From contig CAVUMR010000002.1 in NCBI GenBank assembly GCA_963742715.1, positions 1,798,001 through 1,862,000 on the forward strand: a DNA stretch of 64,000 nt. The letters are read 5' to 3'. Positions 18,013-26,976 of this stretch are shown in pieces (positions within the stretch are counted from its first letter, which is position 1; every line of letters starts with the position of its first letter). Origin of the DNA: CAVUMR01 sp963742715. GTDB lineage: Bacteria > Actinomycetota > Actinomycetes > Mycobacteriales > Micromonosporaceae. Both the position numbers and the translations under genes were made by a program. The notes below the pieces were generated by a model that ran no database searches, had not been told where the DNA came from, and saw nothing but the letters and a program-made list of their open reading frames with translations.

Positions 18013-18134
18013 CGCCGCTCCCCTCGTGCGCCGGACGACGGCGCCGACGGGTCGGGGCGGCATAGCGGGAGCGGCGGCATGCCCGCGAGCGGGCCCGCCA
18101 CGGGACGCGGCGCGGAACGCCGGATCCCGCTCCC

Positions 18135-18287
18135 GCGCGCTGCCTCCCATCCGGACTCTCACCGTCGGCTCCGGAATCACACCGGATCCACCGGTCAATG
18201 GCTTTGACCGGGTCGCGGGCTCTCATCCGCGGCTTCGCCGCCTGATGTCACCGCCGGTTCGGAATTTCACCGACCCCGCCAGCGCGC
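18135..18287 (-). promoter_or_regulatory. FMN riboswitch (RFN element)
   Basis: Minus strand carries the conserved RFN blocks in order: GGGGTCGGTGAAATTCCG with AACCGGCGGT (about 18250-18278), GAGAGCCCGCGA, GGATCCGGTGTGATTCCGG, AGCCGACGGTGAGAGTCCGG and ATGGGAGGCAGC (about 18139-18175). A P1 stem GCGCGCTG / CAGCGCGC pairs 18280-18287 with 18135-18142. It binds FMN and shuts off the downstream rib genes. The 122 bases from the aptamer to ribD contain GC-rich complementary segments that could mask the ribD ribosome-binding site. No gene lies in 18013-18405. Confidence 0.96.
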
Positions 18288-18405
18288 GTGCTGGTTAGGC
18301 CGAGTCTCCCACGCTGCCGTACCGGCCGTGCAGCGGACGCGACACAGTTCACACCCGCCTATCCGGTTGGCCGCCGGCCGGGCCAGGTCCACGGCCTTGG
18401 CGGCG

Positions 18406-19372
18406 TCAGCTGACCCGGCGGCGGTCCACCGCGACGTACGAGCCCTGCTCGGCCTTCGCGACGTGCTTCATCTCGGCGGCCACCGCGACCACCTCGCGCG
18501 GATCGGCGAACTGCCGCTGGGTACTGACCGCGACCCCCACCGACAGCGTGGCCAGCCCGCCTTGGTGGTACGCCCGCGCCGGTCGGTGATCACCACATAG
18601 CCGCGCTGCTCGTCCTCGGGGTCGTACAGCTCGCGCACCGAGGTCTCGTACTCGGTGATCGCTGGGCGGTGATCGGCGCCACCTGACCCGGCCGGCAGAG
18701 CACCAGGAAGTCATCGCCACCCACGTGCCCGAGGAAGGCCGGCGGTGGAGACGCGGCCATCACCGCCTGGTACAGCACCTCGGCCAGCCGCATGATGAAC
18801 TCGTCGCCGCGGACGAACCCGTACGCGTCGTTGACGCTCTTGAACCGGTCGATGTCCACGTAACAGAGGGCGAAGTCGCCCCCGTCGCGGACCCGGTCGG
18901 CGATCTCCCGCAGGATCCGCGCGTTGCCGGGCAGCCCGGTCAGCGGCGACACCTCCCGCATCTCCCGGTTGCGCCGCAGCGTCGACTTGACCCGGGCGAC
19001 CAGCTCGAGCGTGTCGAACGGCTTGATCACGTAGTCGTCGGCACCGGCGGTCAGGCCGGCCACCTTGTCCGCGGACATGCCCTGCGCGGTCAGCATGATG
19101 ATCGGCAGGCTGGCGGTCATCGGGTCGGCCCGCAGCTTGCGGGTCAGCTCCACCCCGTTGATGGTCGGCATCATCACGTCCAGCAGCACCAGGTCCGGAC
19201 GGTGCCGTTCGATCACCCCGAGCGCCTGCCGGGCGTCGTGCGCGACCAGCACGCCGAATCCCTCGAACCGCAGGTTCATCTCGATGAACCGGGCGATGTC
19301 GACGTCGTCGTCGATCACCAGCACCAGGTCGGATCGGCCGCGCTCCGGGCTCGTCGAGTTCATCGAGCTCAT
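18406..19372 (-). pseudogene. Response regulator with GGDEF domain, two frame changes near its end
   Basis: Receiver domain (about 15-130) is complete: LVIDDDVDIARF, phosphoacceptor D65 in LVLLDVMMPT and K in YVIKPFDTLE. It is followed by a GGDEF domain: LTGLPGNARI, CYVDIDRFKSVNDAYGF, RGDEF and signature GGDDF instead of GG(D/E)EF, with no RxxD inhibition site before it. Frame changes near 18661 and 18560 separate the C-terminal part (LATLSVGVAVSTQRQFADPR). It may synthesise cyclic-di-GMP, but the altered signature leaves activity open. Its ATG overlaps the rpe stop (ATGA). The frame breaks are probably sequence errors. Confidence 0.8.
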
Positions 19373-20043
19373 CGGAGCGACCCACCAACCGCGGCGCGCA
19401 GCGCCGCCACCGCCTTGGCCGGGTCGTCCGCGCCGTACACCGAGGTGCCGGCGACGAAGGTGTCGGCACCGGCCTCGGCCGCGGCGCCGATGGTCCGCTC
19501 GTCCACCCCGCCGTCGACTTCGATCCGGACCCGCAGGTCCCGATCGCGGACCACGGCCCGGGCGGTACGTACCTTCGCGAGCAGATCGGGGATGAAGTCC
19601 TGGCCGCCGAAGCCGGCCTTGATCGTCATGATCAGCAGCACGTCGAAGGCCGGCAGGATTTCCAGGTACGGCTCGACCGGCGTGTCCCGGTCGATCGCGA
19701 GCCCGGCCAGCGCGCCGGCTGCCCGGATGTCCCGCGCCACCGCGGCCGGATCGCTGGTCGCCTCGGCGTGGATGCTCACGTTGTGCGCGCCGGCCTCGGC
19801 GTACCCGGTGGCCCAGCGTTCCGGCCGCTCGATCATCAGGTGGCAGTCCAGCGGCAGCGTGGTCACCGGTCGCAGACTGCGTACCACCGGCAGTCCGATG
19901 GTCAGGTTCGGCACGAAGTGGTTGTCCATGACGTCCACGTGCAGCCAGTCGGCCGTACCCTCGACAGCCCGCGCCTGCTCCCCCAGTCGGGAGAAATCGG
20001 CCGCTAACAGGCTTGGCGCGATCACGTACTCGGGGTCGGCCAC
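19369..20043 (-). CDS. rpe: Ribulose-phosphate 3-epimerase
   Basis: Interconverts ribulose- and xylulose-5-phosphate in the pentose phosphate pathway. The 224-residue TIM barrel begins IAPSLLAADFSRLGEQ and has LHVDVMDNHFVPNLTIG, DCHLMIERP, HAEATSDP, IMTIKAGFGGQDFIPDLLAK and IEVDGGVDERT, including the metal-binding His and Asp residues. GTG start at 20043 chosen at the domain boundary. It shares an ATGA overlap with the receiver-GGDEF gene. Confidence 0.95.
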   Translation of the reverse strand: MADPEYVIAPSLLAADFSRLGEQARAVEGTADWLHVDVMDNHFVPNLTIGLPVVRSLRPVTTLPLDCHLMIERPERWATGYAEAGAHNVSIHAEATSDPAAVARDIRAAGALAGLAIDRDTPVEPYLEILPAFDVLLIMTIKAGFGGQDFIPDLLAKVRTARAVVRDRDLRVRIEVDGGVDERTIGAAAEAGADTFVAGTSVYGADDPAKAVAALRAAVGGSLR

Positions 20044-20174
20044 GGGTCGAGTGTACGGATCTCGCGCACCGGTACCGAGCCGGCGGTTCCCTCTCCCGAC
20101 CCTTCCGAGCGGTACCCGCGGCGGTACCGCCGGTCCCGCCGCGGCAGGGTCAGCCGGTCCTGCCTCGGCGGGCG

Positions 20175-21752
20175 TCAGCCGGTACGCCGGATGAGAGCCA
20201 GGAACATCGCGTCGGTGCCGTGCCGGTGCGGCCACAACTGCACGGTCGGGCCGTCGCCCAGGCCGGGCAAGTCGGCCGGCAGGTACGGCCGGGCGTCCAC
20301 CAGTTCGGCCGGCACCGCGGTACGCCGGAGCACCCCGGTGACCGTGGCGCGGGTCTCGGCCAGGTGTGGCGAACACACGACGTAGCCGACCAGTCCGCCC
20401 GGTCGTACCGCCCGCAGCGCCGCGGCCAGCAGTTCCCGCTGCAACCGGGTCAGCGGGGGCAGGTCGTCCGGCCGGCGCCGCCAGCGCGACTCCGGCCGGC
20501 GGCGCAGTGAGCCGAGCCCGGTGCACGGGGCATCGAGCAGTACCCGGTCGAAGCCCGCCTCCGGCAGCGCCTCGTGCTCGCCGACATTGCGGCCGTCGGT
20601 ACACACCACGTCCACCGGCAGCCCGGCGACGGTCTGGCTGACCAGCCGGGCCCGGTGCGGCGCCACCTCCACCGCGGTCAACCGGCCGCCCGGAGCGCCG
20701 CCGGTGGAGCCGGCCGGACGGCTCCGCTCGGCCAGTACCGCGCCGAGCAGGCCGGCTTTGCCGCCCGGTCCGGCACAAAGGTCGAGCCACCGGCCGGTGT
20801 CGGCTGCCTCGCCGCCGTCCACCGGCGCGTCGGCGAGCGCGAGCGCGACCAGTTGGCTGCCCTCGTCCTGTACCGCGGCCCGCCCGTCCCGTACCGCGTC
20901 GATGTCCGACGGCGCGCCACCGGACAGCACCACCGAGTACCGCGACCACCGGCCGGGGGTACCACCGGTGCTCCCGGCCAGCTCGTCCCGGTCGATCCGA
21001 CCCGGGCGCGCGACCAGGTGTACGGCCGGCCGGGCGTTGTCCGCGGCCAGCAGCTCGGCCAGCTCGGTGCCGGTACCGGTGCCCGGGTCGCCACCGAGCG
21101 CGTCGCCGAACGCGCGCACCACCCAGCCGGGGTGCGCGTGTACCACCGCCAGGTGCTCGGTCGGGTTCTCGGCCAGCGCCGGCGCCACCCGGGCCAGCCA
21201 GTCGTCCAGCTCCCGCTCGGCTATCCGGCGCAGTACCGCGTTGCCGAACTTGACCGCGCCCACGTTGGTCACCGCCGCGATCACGTCGACCGTGGTACTG
21301 ACCGCGGCGTGCGCCGGCACCCGGGTGTACAGCAGCTGGTAGCCGCCGAGGCGGATGGCGTCGAGTACCGGTCCGTCGATGCTGCCCGGCTCGCGGCCAC
21401 TGGCCGCCGTCATGATCAGGTCGAGGGTGCCCTGGTAGCGCAGCGTGCCGTAGCAGATCTCGGTGGCGAACGCGGCGTCCCGGCCGGTGATGCCGCGCTC
21501 GGCGAGCAATCCCGGAAGAGCCAGATTTGCGTACGCGGACTCCTCCCCGACCGCGCGCAGCACGTCGTAGGCCGCCTTGCGCGGCGGGTCGAGCTGCGGC
21601 GGCCGCGGCTTGGCCGGACCCCGCCGGTCACCGGTCGGTCGGCCGTACCCGCCCCGCCGGTCGCCCTGGCCGGCCCGGCGCTCGCCCGACCAGCCGCGGT
21701 CGCTCGAGGTGCCACGGTCGCTCGACGTGCCACGGTCGCGATCCGCGCTCAT
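20175..21752 (-). CDS. rsmB: 16S rRNA (cytosine-967-C5)-methyltransferase
   Basis: Methylates 16S rRNA using two cysteines. Residues from about 45 to 190 form the NusB-like N-domain (RKAAYDVLRAVGEESAYAN). The catalytic domain has LDLCAGPGGKAGLLGA (SAM), LLDAPCTGLGSLRRRPE and VVCSPHLAETRATV. The 525-residue protein starts at ATG 21752, overlapping the fmt stop as ATGA. Its first 45 residues are Arg/Gly/Asp-rich, with an 18-bp repeat (21697-21732) encoding DRGTSS twice. Confidence 0.93.
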   Translation of the reverse strand: MSADRDRGTSSDRGTSSDRGWSGERRAGQGDRRGGYGRPTGDRRGPAKPRPPQLDPPRKAAYDVLRAVGEESAYANLALPGLLAERGITGRDAAFATEICYGTLRYQGTLDLIMTAASGREPGSIDGPVLDAIRLGGYQLLYTRVPAHAAVSTTVDVIAAVTNVGAVKFGNAVLRRIAERELDDWLARVAPALAENPTEHLAVVHAHPGWVVRAFGDALGGDPGTGTGTELAELLAADNARPAVHLVARPGRIDRDELAGSTGGTPGRWSRYSVVLSGGAPSDIDAVRDGRAAVQDEGSQLVALALADAPVDGGEAADTGRWLDLCAGPGGKAGLLGAVLAERSRPAGSTGGAPGGRLTAVEVAPHRARLVSQTVAGLPVDVVCTDGRNVGEHEALPEAGFDRVLLDAPCTGLGSLRRRPESRWRRRPDDLPPLTRLQRELLAAALRAVRPGGLVGYVVCSPHLAETRATVTGVLRRTAVPAELVDARPYLPADLPGLGDGPTVQLWPHRHGTDAMFLALIRRTG

Positions 21753-22693
21753 CCGAGCCGCTCCCCGGCCACCACCCGGGCGCCGCGCGCCCAGTCCCCG
21801 GCCGGCATCGCCCGCTTGCCCGCCGGCTGCACCTCGCCGAGGCGTACCGGCCGGGTGGCGGTACCGACCAGGATCCCGGCCGGGTCCGCCACGATCTCGC
21901 CCGGCCCGAGCCGGAGGGCGGACTCCGGCAGGTCCGCGCCGTTGAGCCGGGCGACCGGCAGCACCTTGAGCCGCTCGCCGCGGAACGTCGTCCAGGCTCC
22001 CGGCGCCGGCGTACACGCGCGGGCCCGCCGGTCGACCGCGAAGTCCGGGTCGGTCCAGCGCACCCGCGCGTCGTCCACGGTGAGCTTCGGCGCGAGACTC
22101 ACCCCGTCGGCCGGCTGCGGCACGGCGTGCGCCTCCCCCGAGGCGATCGCGTCCAGTACCGCGAGGAGCAGTTCCGCACCGGACTCGGCCAACCGTCCGA
22201 GCAGGTCACCGGCGGTGTCGGTCGGGCGTACCGGCTCGGTGAGGGTGCCGTACACCGGTCCGGTGTCCAGGCCCGCCTCCAGCTCGAACACCGACGCTCC
22301 GGTCACCTCGTCGCCGTGCAGCAACGCGTGCTGGACCGGGGCGGCACCCCGCCAGGCCGGCAGCAGCGAGAAGTGCAGGTTCACCCAGCCGTGCCGGGGG
22401 ATCTCCAGCGCGGCCGGCGGCACCAGCGCGCCGTAGGCCACCACCGGCACGCAGTCCGGCGCCAGCTCGCGCAACCTGTCGAGAAACTCCGGCTCGCGCG
22501 GCTTGGCCGGCGTCAGCACCGGTACGTCGTGCTCGTCCGCCCAGGCCGCGACCGGCGACCGGACCAACCGGCGACCGCGACCGGCCGGCGCGTCCGGACG
22601 GGTCAGTACCGCGAGGAGCTCGTGCGTGGAGTCGGCGATCGCCCGCAGCGCCGGCAACGCGGTGTCCGGCGTACCGGCGAAGATCAGTCGCAC
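21749..22693 (-). CDS. fmt: Methionyl-tRNA formyltransferase
   Basis: Formylates initiator Met-tRNA. The 314-residue protein begins RLIFAGTPDTALPAL; the catalytic triad is N105 and H107 in NLHFSLLPAWRG and D143 in ELEAGLDTGPVY, followed by a C-terminal tRNA-binding domain. GTG start at 22693, 10 bases after the def stop. It pairs functionally with def, which removes the formyl group. Confidence 0.96.
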   Translation of the reverse strand: MRLIFAGTPDTALPALRAIADSTHELLAVLTRPDAPAGRGRRLVRSPVAAWADEHDVPVLTPAKPREPEFLDRLRELAPDCVPVVAYGALVPPAALEIPRHGWVNLHFSLLPAWRGAAPVQHALLHGDEVTGASVFELEAGLDTGPVYGTLTEPVRPTDTAGDLLGRLAESGAELLLAVLDAIASGEAHAVPQPADGVSLAPKLTVDDARVRWTDPDFAVDRRARACTPAPGAWTTFRGERLKVLPVARLNGADLPESALRLGPGEIVADPAGILVGTATRPVRLGEVQPAGKRAMPAGDWARGARVVAGERLG

Positions 22694-22703
22694 CCGGGCC
22701 CGC

Positions 22704-23252
22704 CTAGCCGAGCCGGCCGCGGATGGGGTGCGGGCTCACTTTGACCTGCGGTTCCGGCTCGCCGTACCACTCGGCTTCCCGGATCGCCTTCATCGCCTCG
22801 CGGCGGGTCTCGGTGTCCAGCCGGTCCAGGAACAGCACGCCGTCGAGATGGTCGGTCTCGTGCTGTACGCAGCGCGCCATCAGCCCGGTGCCGACCACCT
22901 GGACCGGGTCGCCGTACCCGTTGAAGCCGCGGGCCACCACGTTCATCCGGCGCTTGGTGTCGAAGTACAGCCCGGGGATGGACAGGCAGCCCTCCGGGCC
23001 GTCCTGGTCCTCCTCGTCCGGGAAGTCGAGCTCCGGGTTGATCAGGTGCCCGATCACGTCGTCCACGTCGAAGACGAACACCCGGCTCAGTACCCCGATC
23101 TGCGGCGCGGCCAGCCCGGCGCCGCCCTCGTCGAGCAGCGTGTCGGTGAGGTTCTTGACCAGCTTGCGCAGCTCCCGGTCGAAGTCCACGACCGGTTCGG
23201 CCGGCGTGCGCAGCACCGGATCACCGAACAGACGGATGGGCTGGACGGCCAC
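22704..23252 (-). CDS. def: Peptide deformylase
   Basis: Metalloenzyme removing N-formyl groups from new proteins. All three motifs are present: GAGLAAPQ (44-51), EGCLS (87-91, C89 metal ligand) and HETDH (131-135). GTG start at 23252 follows AGAGGAG with short spacing; the open frame further upstream to 23312 is an unsupported extension. Length 182 is typical for the actinobacterial form. Confidence 0.95.
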   Translation of the reverse strand: MAVQPIRLFGDPVLRTPAEPVVDFDRELRKLVKNLTDTLLDEGGAGLAAPQIGVLSRVFVFDVDDVIGHLINPELDFPDEEDQDGPEGCLSIPGLYFDTKRRMNVVARGFNGYGDPVQVVGTGLMARCVQHETDHLDGVLFLDRLDTETRREAMKAIREAEWYGEPEPQVKVSPHPIRGRLG

Positions 23253-23468
23253 AGTTCTCCTCTCGCCCGGAACATGGGGTGGTCCCGGGACCCTGCCCGC
23301 GCGATCGTGCACGCACGACCTGCACGCGTTGATCTGGCGCGCACGACCGTGCGCACGCCACCTTGCACACGCGATCCTGTCGCCCGACCTTGCGGGTGCG
23401 ACCTGTTGAGTTTACGGAGTGCCGCCCGTCGAGCCGACGCGCGCGGCCCCGCACTCACAACCAGGCGG

Positions 23469-25550
23469 TCACAGCAGTTCGAGTGGATCGATCTGTACCC
23501 GCACCGGATCCGGGGACTTGCGCGCGCTGCGTACCCCGGCCGCGGATTGCAGGGCCGCCGCCAGCGCCGGACCGGACCCGCGCGGTACCCGCAGCAGCAT
23601 CCGTTCGGTGGTGGCGCTGGTGGCACCGTCGGTACCGCTGACCGGTACCGGGCCGAGCCGGTCGGTACCGTCGGGCAGCTCGGCCAGGTCGAGCAGGTCG
23701 GCCACCGCCGCGGGCGTACCGGTCAGGCTCGCCATCCGTACCGCCGGGGGGAAGCCGAGCTCGCGCCGGTCTCCCAGCTCGCGGGCCGCGTGCCAGGCCG
23801 GATCGAAGCGCAGCAGCGCCTGTACCGCCGGCAGTGCCCCGTCCGCGACCACCACGACCCGTCCACCATCGCGGGCCGGCCGGGCCAGCGCGGCCGCGCC
23901 GAGCCAGCGACGCAGCGCCTCCTCGGCCGCGCGCAGGTCGGCGCGGGTGAGCAGCGCCCAGGTGTCGAGCAGCAGCACCGCGCCGTACCCGCCGTCGGCG
24001 ACCGGCTCCGCCCCCGGGGTGGCGATCACCAGCGCGGGCTCGGCCGGCACGGTGTCCAGCACCCCGTCCCGACCGGAGGTACGCACGGTCGCGCCGGGGA
24101 ACGTCCGGCCGAGTTCCTCGGCGGTACGCCGGGCGCCGACCACCGAACCGCGCAGTGCGGCGCCACCGCAGGACGGGCAGCGGTAGCCGGCGGCGGTACG
24201 CCCGCACCAGCGGCACACCGACACGGCACCGGCGCCGGACAGCGTGAGCGGGCCGGCGCACTCGGGGCAGCGCCCCGGCATCCGGCAGTTCGCGCAGGCG
24301 ACCGCCGGCAGGTAACCCCGCCGCGGCACCTGGACCAGCACCGGCGCACCGGCCTGCAGCGCGTCCCGGGCCGCGTGCCAGGCGAGGGTGGGCAGCCGGG
24401 CACCGGCGCCACCGGGATCACGGGCCAACTCGGTGTCGTCGCCGACCGGCTGCACCCGCGGGGCCCGGATCCGCAGCGTGTCCCGGTCCGCCGCCAACTC
24501 CCGGGCCCAGCCGGTCTCCACCAGCAACTGCGCTTCCGCGGTACGGGCGTAGCCGCCCACCAGCACGCCCGCGCCGACCTGTTGGGCGCGGGTGAGCAGC
24601 ACCTGCAGGGCGTGCGGATACGGTGCCCGTGGCTCGGCGTGCAGGTCGTCGCCGTCGTCCCAGATCACCACCACCCCGAGTCGCGCCGTCGGGGTGAACA
24701 TGGCCGCGCGGGTACCGACCACGACCAGCGGAGTACCGGCGCGGGCGGCCCGGGCGGCGGTCAGGAACCGGCGGTAGCGCTCCTGCGGCCCGAGCCCGGC
24801 GGACAGCGCGACACACCAGTCCGCGCCGGTGGCGGCGGTGGTCGCGACGGTCACCCGCTCGAGGTCCCGTACGTCCGGCACGATCACCAGCGCGGACCGG
24901 CCACCGGCCAGCACGGCCGCGGCCGCGGCGGCGATCCGGCCGGCCCAGTCCTCCCCCGGCAGCGCGGTCCACACCGCCCGTGGTGCCCTGCCGTCGGCCA
25001 GCGCCCGCAGGTACGCCGGCCCGGCCCGGTACTCCCGCCAGCCCTCGTCGTCCACGCCAGCCGGAACAGACGGCGGTACCTGCGGGGTGGCGGACGGGGC
25101 GGCGGACTCGACCCGGGCGTGCCGGGGCGGTACCGCGAGGCGGAGCACATCGGCGAGGGTTCCGGCGTACCGGTCGGCGACCGCGCGGGCCAGCCGCAAC
25201 ACGTCGGGATCGAGCACCTGTTCGGCGGAGACCGCGCGTTCCAGGTACGACAGCCGGCCGGGGTGGTCGCTCGCGGCCACCCGGTCCAGCACATACCCGT
25301 CGACGAGCTGTCCGGCGAACCGGATCCGCACCCGGCTGCCGACGGTGACCGTGGCATCGGCGTCGGCCGGTACGAGGTAGTCGAACGGCCGGTCCAGATG
25401 TGGCAGTGGCAGGTCCACGCAGATCCGGGCGACCGGCAGGTGCGGCGCGGGCTGCCGGTCGGTACGGCGGGCGCGCCGCCGGGCCGCGCCGGGTTTCCGA
25501 CGCGAAGACGGCGACCGGGCAGCGTCTGACGCTGCCCGGTCGCCACTCAT
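23469..25550 (-). CDS. priA: PriA-like primosomal protein N' lacking helicase motifs
   Basis: Replication-restart protein homologue of 693 residues. The N-terminal DNA-binding domain (PVARICVDLPLPHLDRPFDY, GSRVRIRFAG, GYVLDR) and the zinc cysteines (CANCRMPGRCPECAG, VCRWCGRT, RCPSCGG) are clear. The Walker A loop expected near ALPGEDWAGRIA and the DEAH box, here WDDGDDLHAEP, are both degenerate. Actinobacterial PriA homologues are known for this and are thought not to unwind DNA. Start taken at ATG 25550, inside a region with a 16-bp hairpin; no strong ribosome-binding site is visible, so the start is uncertain. Confidence 0.88.
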   Translation of the reverse strand: MSGDRAASDAARSPSSRRKPGAARRRARRTDRQPAPHLPVARICVDLPLPHLDRPFDYLVPADADATVTVGSRVRIRFAGQLVDGYVLDRVAASDHPGRLSYLERAVSAEQVLDPDVLRLARAVADRYAGTLADVLRLAVPPRHARVESAAPSATPQVPPSVPAGVDDEGWREYRAGPAYLRALADGRAPRAVWTALPGEDWAGRIAAAAAAVLAGGRSALVIVPDVRDLERVTVATTAATGADWCVALSAGLGPQERYRRFLTAARAARAGTPLVVVGTRAAMFTPTARLGVVVIWDDGDDLHAEPRAPYPHALQVLLTRAQQVGAGVLVGGYARTAEAQLLVETGWARELAADRDTLRIRAPRVQPVGDDTELARDPGGAGARLPTLAWHAARDALQAGAPVLVQVPRRGYLPAVACANCRMPGRCPECAGPLTLSGAGAVSVCRWCGRTAAGYRCPSCGGAALRGSVVGARRTAEELGRTFPGATVRTSGRDGVLDTVPAEPALVIATPGAEPVADGGYGAVLLLDTWALLTRADLRAAEEALRRWLGAAALARPARDGGRVVVVADGALPAVQALLRFDPAWHAARELGDRRELGFPPAVRMASLTGTPAAVADLLDLAELPDGTDRLGPVPVSGTDGATSATTERMLLRVPRGSGPALAAALQSAAGVRSARKSPDPVRVQIDPLELL
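25510..25544 (-). terminator. Perfect 16-bp hairpin at the start of priA
   Basis: Arms 25510-25525 and 25529-25544 are exact inverted copies around a 3-base loop. It begins four bases after the priA ATG and lies 95 bases past the metK stop. It might terminate metK transcription, or block ribosomes at the start of priA. No T-run follows. A smaller hairpin GTGGT-AAG-ACCAC lies just before it at 25555-25567. Confidence 0.6.
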
Positions 25551-25638
25551 AGCAGTGGTCTTACCACGCCCGGCTGACACCTCGGCCCGCGGTGGGACCG
25601 GTCGGCGCGAAACCGGGCGCTGTGAGTCGGCGGTGCGC

Positions 25639-26835
25639 TCAGGCGCCGGCCGCGGACTTGAGGTCGGCGACCCGGTCGGTGCGCTCCCAGCTGAACTCCG
25701 GCAGCTCGCGGCCGAAGTGGCCGTACGCGGCGGTCGCCTGGTAGATCGGCCGGAGCAGGTCCAGGTCGCGGATGATCGCGGCCGGACGCAGGTCGAACAC
25801 CTCACCGATGGCCGCCTCGATGCGGTCCACCGGCACGTTCTCGGTGCCGAACGTCTCCACGAACAGGCTCACCGGCTGCGCCTTGCCGATCGCGTACGCG
25901 ACCTGCACCTCACACCGGTCGGCCAGCCCGGCGGCCACCACGTTCTTGGCCACCCAGCGCATCGCGTACGCCGCGGACCGGTCCACCTTCGACGGGTCCT
26001 TGCCGGAGAACGCGCCGCCGCCGTGCCGGGCGTACCCGCCGTAGGTGTCGACGATGATCTTCCGTCCGGTGAGCCCGGCGTCGCCCATCGGGCCACCGAT
26101 CTCGAACCGGCCGGTCGGGTTGACCAGCAGCCGGTAGTCGGCCACGTCCAGGCCGAGCGACTCGAGCTCCGGCGTGATGACGTGCTCACGGATGTCCGGG
26201 ATCAGCAGCGACTCCAGCGAGATGTCCGGAGCGTGCTGGCTGGACACGACCACGGTGTTCAGGCGTACCGGCTTGTGACCCTCGTACTCGATGGTGACCT
26301 GGGTCTTGCCGTCCGGGCGCAGGTACGGAACCGTGCCGTCCTTGCGTACCTGGGCGAGCCGGCGGGACAGCCGGTGGGCCAGCGCGATCGGCAGCGGCAT
26401 CAGCTCGGGCGTCTCGTTGCACGCGAAGCCGAACATCATGCCCTGGTCGCCGGCGCCCTGCCGGTCCATGTCGTCGTTGGTGGCTTCGCCGGCGCGGCTC
26501 TCCACCGAGGTGTCGACGCCCTGCGCGATGTCCGCCGACTGCGAGCCGATCGAGATGCTGACGCCGCACGAGCCGCCGTCGAAGCCCTTCTTCGACGAGT
26601 CGTACCCGATCTGGAGGATGGTCTCCCGGACGATCGAGGGGATGTCGGCGTAGGTCTCGGTGGTCACCTCGCCGGCCACATGCACCTGACCGGTGGTGAT
26701 CAGCGTTTCCACCGCGACCCGACTGCGTGGGTCGCTGCGCAGCAGCGTATCCAGAATGCCGTCGCTGATCTGGTCGGCGATCTTGTCCGGATGGCCTTCG
26801 GTGACCGACTCGGACGTGAACAGGCGGCGTACCAC
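25639..26835 (-). CDS. metK: S-adenosylmethionine synthetase
   Basis: Makes SAM from ATP and methionine. The 398-residue protein starts VRRLFTSESVTEGHPDKIAD and has GDQGMMFGFACNET, GGPMGDAGLTGRKIIVDTYG, GGGAFSGKDPSKVDRSAAY and the other family signatures. GTG start at 26835 follows GAGGAGTACC. The 141-base gap to coaBC is AT-richer than its surroundings and holds a TAGACT that may be a -10 element. I see no SAM riboswitch there. Confidence 0.97.
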   Translation of the reverse strand: MVRRLFTSESVTEGHPDKIADQISDGILDTLLRSDPRSRVAVETLITTGQVHVAGEVTTETYADIPSIVRETILQIGYDSSKKGFDGGSCGVSISIGSQSADIAQGVDTSVESRAGEATNDDMDRQGAGDQGMMFGFACNETPELMPLPIALAHRLSRRLAQVRKDGTVPYLRPDGKTQVTIEYEGHKPVRLNTVVVSSQHAPDISLESLLIPDIREHVITPELESLGLDVADYRLLVNPTGRFEIGGPMGDAGLTGRKIIVDTYGGYARHGGGAFSGKDPSKVDRSAAYAMRWVAKNVVAAGLADRCEVQVAYAIGKAQPVSLFVETFGTENVPVDRIEAAIGEVFDLRPAAIIRDLDLLRPIYQATAAYGHFGRELPEFSWERTDRVADLKSAAGA

Positions 26836-26976
26836 GGTACTCCTCGGCTGATTTTGGTTGGAGAATTACGCAAGTCTAACGGCGGATGATTTCACGAACC
26901 GCAGTGCGGCGCGACAGTGGCTCACATCGTGGCCAGCGTCACCGGTGGTTCGGCTCGAGCCCTGCTGGTGCCGGGG

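Noticed and set aside
22503..25529. 1008-codon open frame on the plus strand across def and priA
   Set aside because: Mirror of real minus-strand genes; composition is Arg/Gly/His-rich with no domain. High GC makes such antisense frames common.
26836..26976. SAM riboswitch before metK
   Set aside because: No SAM-I or SAM-II/IV conserved blocks visible in the 141-base gap.
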